Below, piece after piece: positions 48,997 to 49,223 of a stretch of DNA of 49,223 nucleotides. This DNA comes from Prevotella sp. (GTDB taxonomy: Bacteria > Bacteroidota > Bacteroidia > Bacteroidales > Bacteroidaceae), in the NCBI GenBank assembly GCA_017934525.1, contig JAGBJJ010000033.1, forward strand, positions 1 to 49,223, in the 5' to 3' direction. Below the pieces are notes generated by a model, which was not told where the DNA came from, ran no database searches, and saw only the letters and a list, made by a program, of their open reading frames with translations. Every line of letters starts with the position of its first letter. Positions within the stretch are counted from its first letter, which is position 1. Made by a program: the position numbers and the translations under genes.

Positions 48997-49223
48997 ATGA
49001 ACGTGAAAAGCATTTATCCACTGATGTTTCTGCTGCTGCTCACAGCCTGCTACGGCAGCCGCCGGCAGCAGATGCTGACCGTGCTCGACGAGGCCGACAG
49101 CCTGAACCGCAACTATATCCCTTTCGCCACCGACAGCCAGCTGCTGGCCGCCACCCGCTTCTTCGACGCTCACGGCACCTCCCTCGAGCAGCTGCGCGCC
49201 CACTATCTCCTCGGCTGCGCCTA
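48997..49223 (+). CDS. TPR-type lipoprotein, 5' part only
   Basis: The first 75 codons of a gene that runs off the window. MNVKSIYPLMFLLLLTACYG contains a lipobox (LTAC, Cys about 18). What follows (TVLDEADSLNRNYIPFATDS, then LEQLRAHYLLGCAY) resembles the first TPR helices of Bacteroidales TPR lipoproteins, many of which continue into a transmembrane helix and a kinase or helix-turn-helix domain. Where it ends and what output domain it carries cannot be seen. It lies 40 bases after Skp copy 3 with its own possible promoter. Confidence 0.7.
   Translation, partial: MNVKSIYPLMFLLLLTACYGSRRQQMLTVLDEADSLNRNYIPFATDSQLLAATRFFDAHGTSLEQLRAHYLLGCA

Overview
The window looks like chromosome of a Prevotella-type member of the Bacteroidales. 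Four signs point there. Promoters fit the Bacteroidetes consensus (TTTG at -33, TAnnTTTG at -7). Genes have A-rich leaders with weak Shine-Dalgarno sites. Many exported proteins end in a short tail of the form DLQGRR...KG-(I/L)Y...GKK. The gene set is also lineage-typical: an HU-HIG protein with a smalltalk peptide, TPR-AraC regulators, a hybrid histidine kinase-AraC fusion, and DUF6242/DUF6089/isoprenyl transferase/BamA/Skp synteny. I see no rRNA, tRNA, CRISPR array, transposase or integrase.

Layout. 1-1507: a structured three-stem element, a peptidase M15-like protein, an HU-HIG DNA-binding protein and a 33-residue smalltalk peptide, closed by a terminator. 1569-5940 (minus): a secreted M6 metalloprotease and a membrane-anchored TPR-AraC regulator. 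6140-13868 (plus), divergent from that regulator: a tight four-gene run encoding a 1442-residue FN3/anchor-J surface protein, a chitobiase-C-domain surface protein, a 62-residue acidic peptide and an Omp28-like CGWC protein. 14128-15168: ruvB. 15603-18710: a hybrid sensor-regulator and a small XRE-like protein. 18732-22194: coaD, ybeY and a GH2 beta-galactosidase. 22245-31061 (minus): two exported proteins (one a second Omp28-like), upp, a small beta-barrel protein, and a second FN3/anchor-J giant paralogous to the one at 6140. 31427-33040: pckA. 33270-39922: an exported subtilase and a 1476-residue three-module repeat protein. 40220-40903 (minus): a four-helix-bundle protein, with a 9-bp minisatellite directly after its stop codon. 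41527-48956: an envelope-biogenesis run (DUF6242 lipoprotein, DUF6089 barrel, isoprenyl transferase, BamA, three Skp/OmpH paralogs). 48997-end: the start of a TPR lipoprotein.

How the genes fit together. Nine of about 31 genes encode exported proteins with a related C-terminal tail, probably handled by a type IX-like secretion and anchoring route. The final operon supplies outer-membrane assembly (BamA, Skp) and undecaprenyl carrier synthesis. Most of the rest is housekeeping (RuvB, CoaD, YbeY, Upp, PckA).

Most unusual signals. (1) A perfect run of Gly-X-Pro triplets lies in frame immediately after the amber stop of the four-helix-bundle gene. (2) 41088-41366 carries a possible small RNA unit and a pair of mutually exclusive long hairpins built from a circularly permuted inverted repeat. 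(3) AT/CT-rich intergenic repeats appear to have moved into coding sequence (GH2 interior, ybeY and GH2 C-termini, third Skp N-terminus). (4) A tiny peptide gene sits inside the surface-protein operon opposite a TPR-AraC regulator. All family names come from reading motifs; no database search was run.
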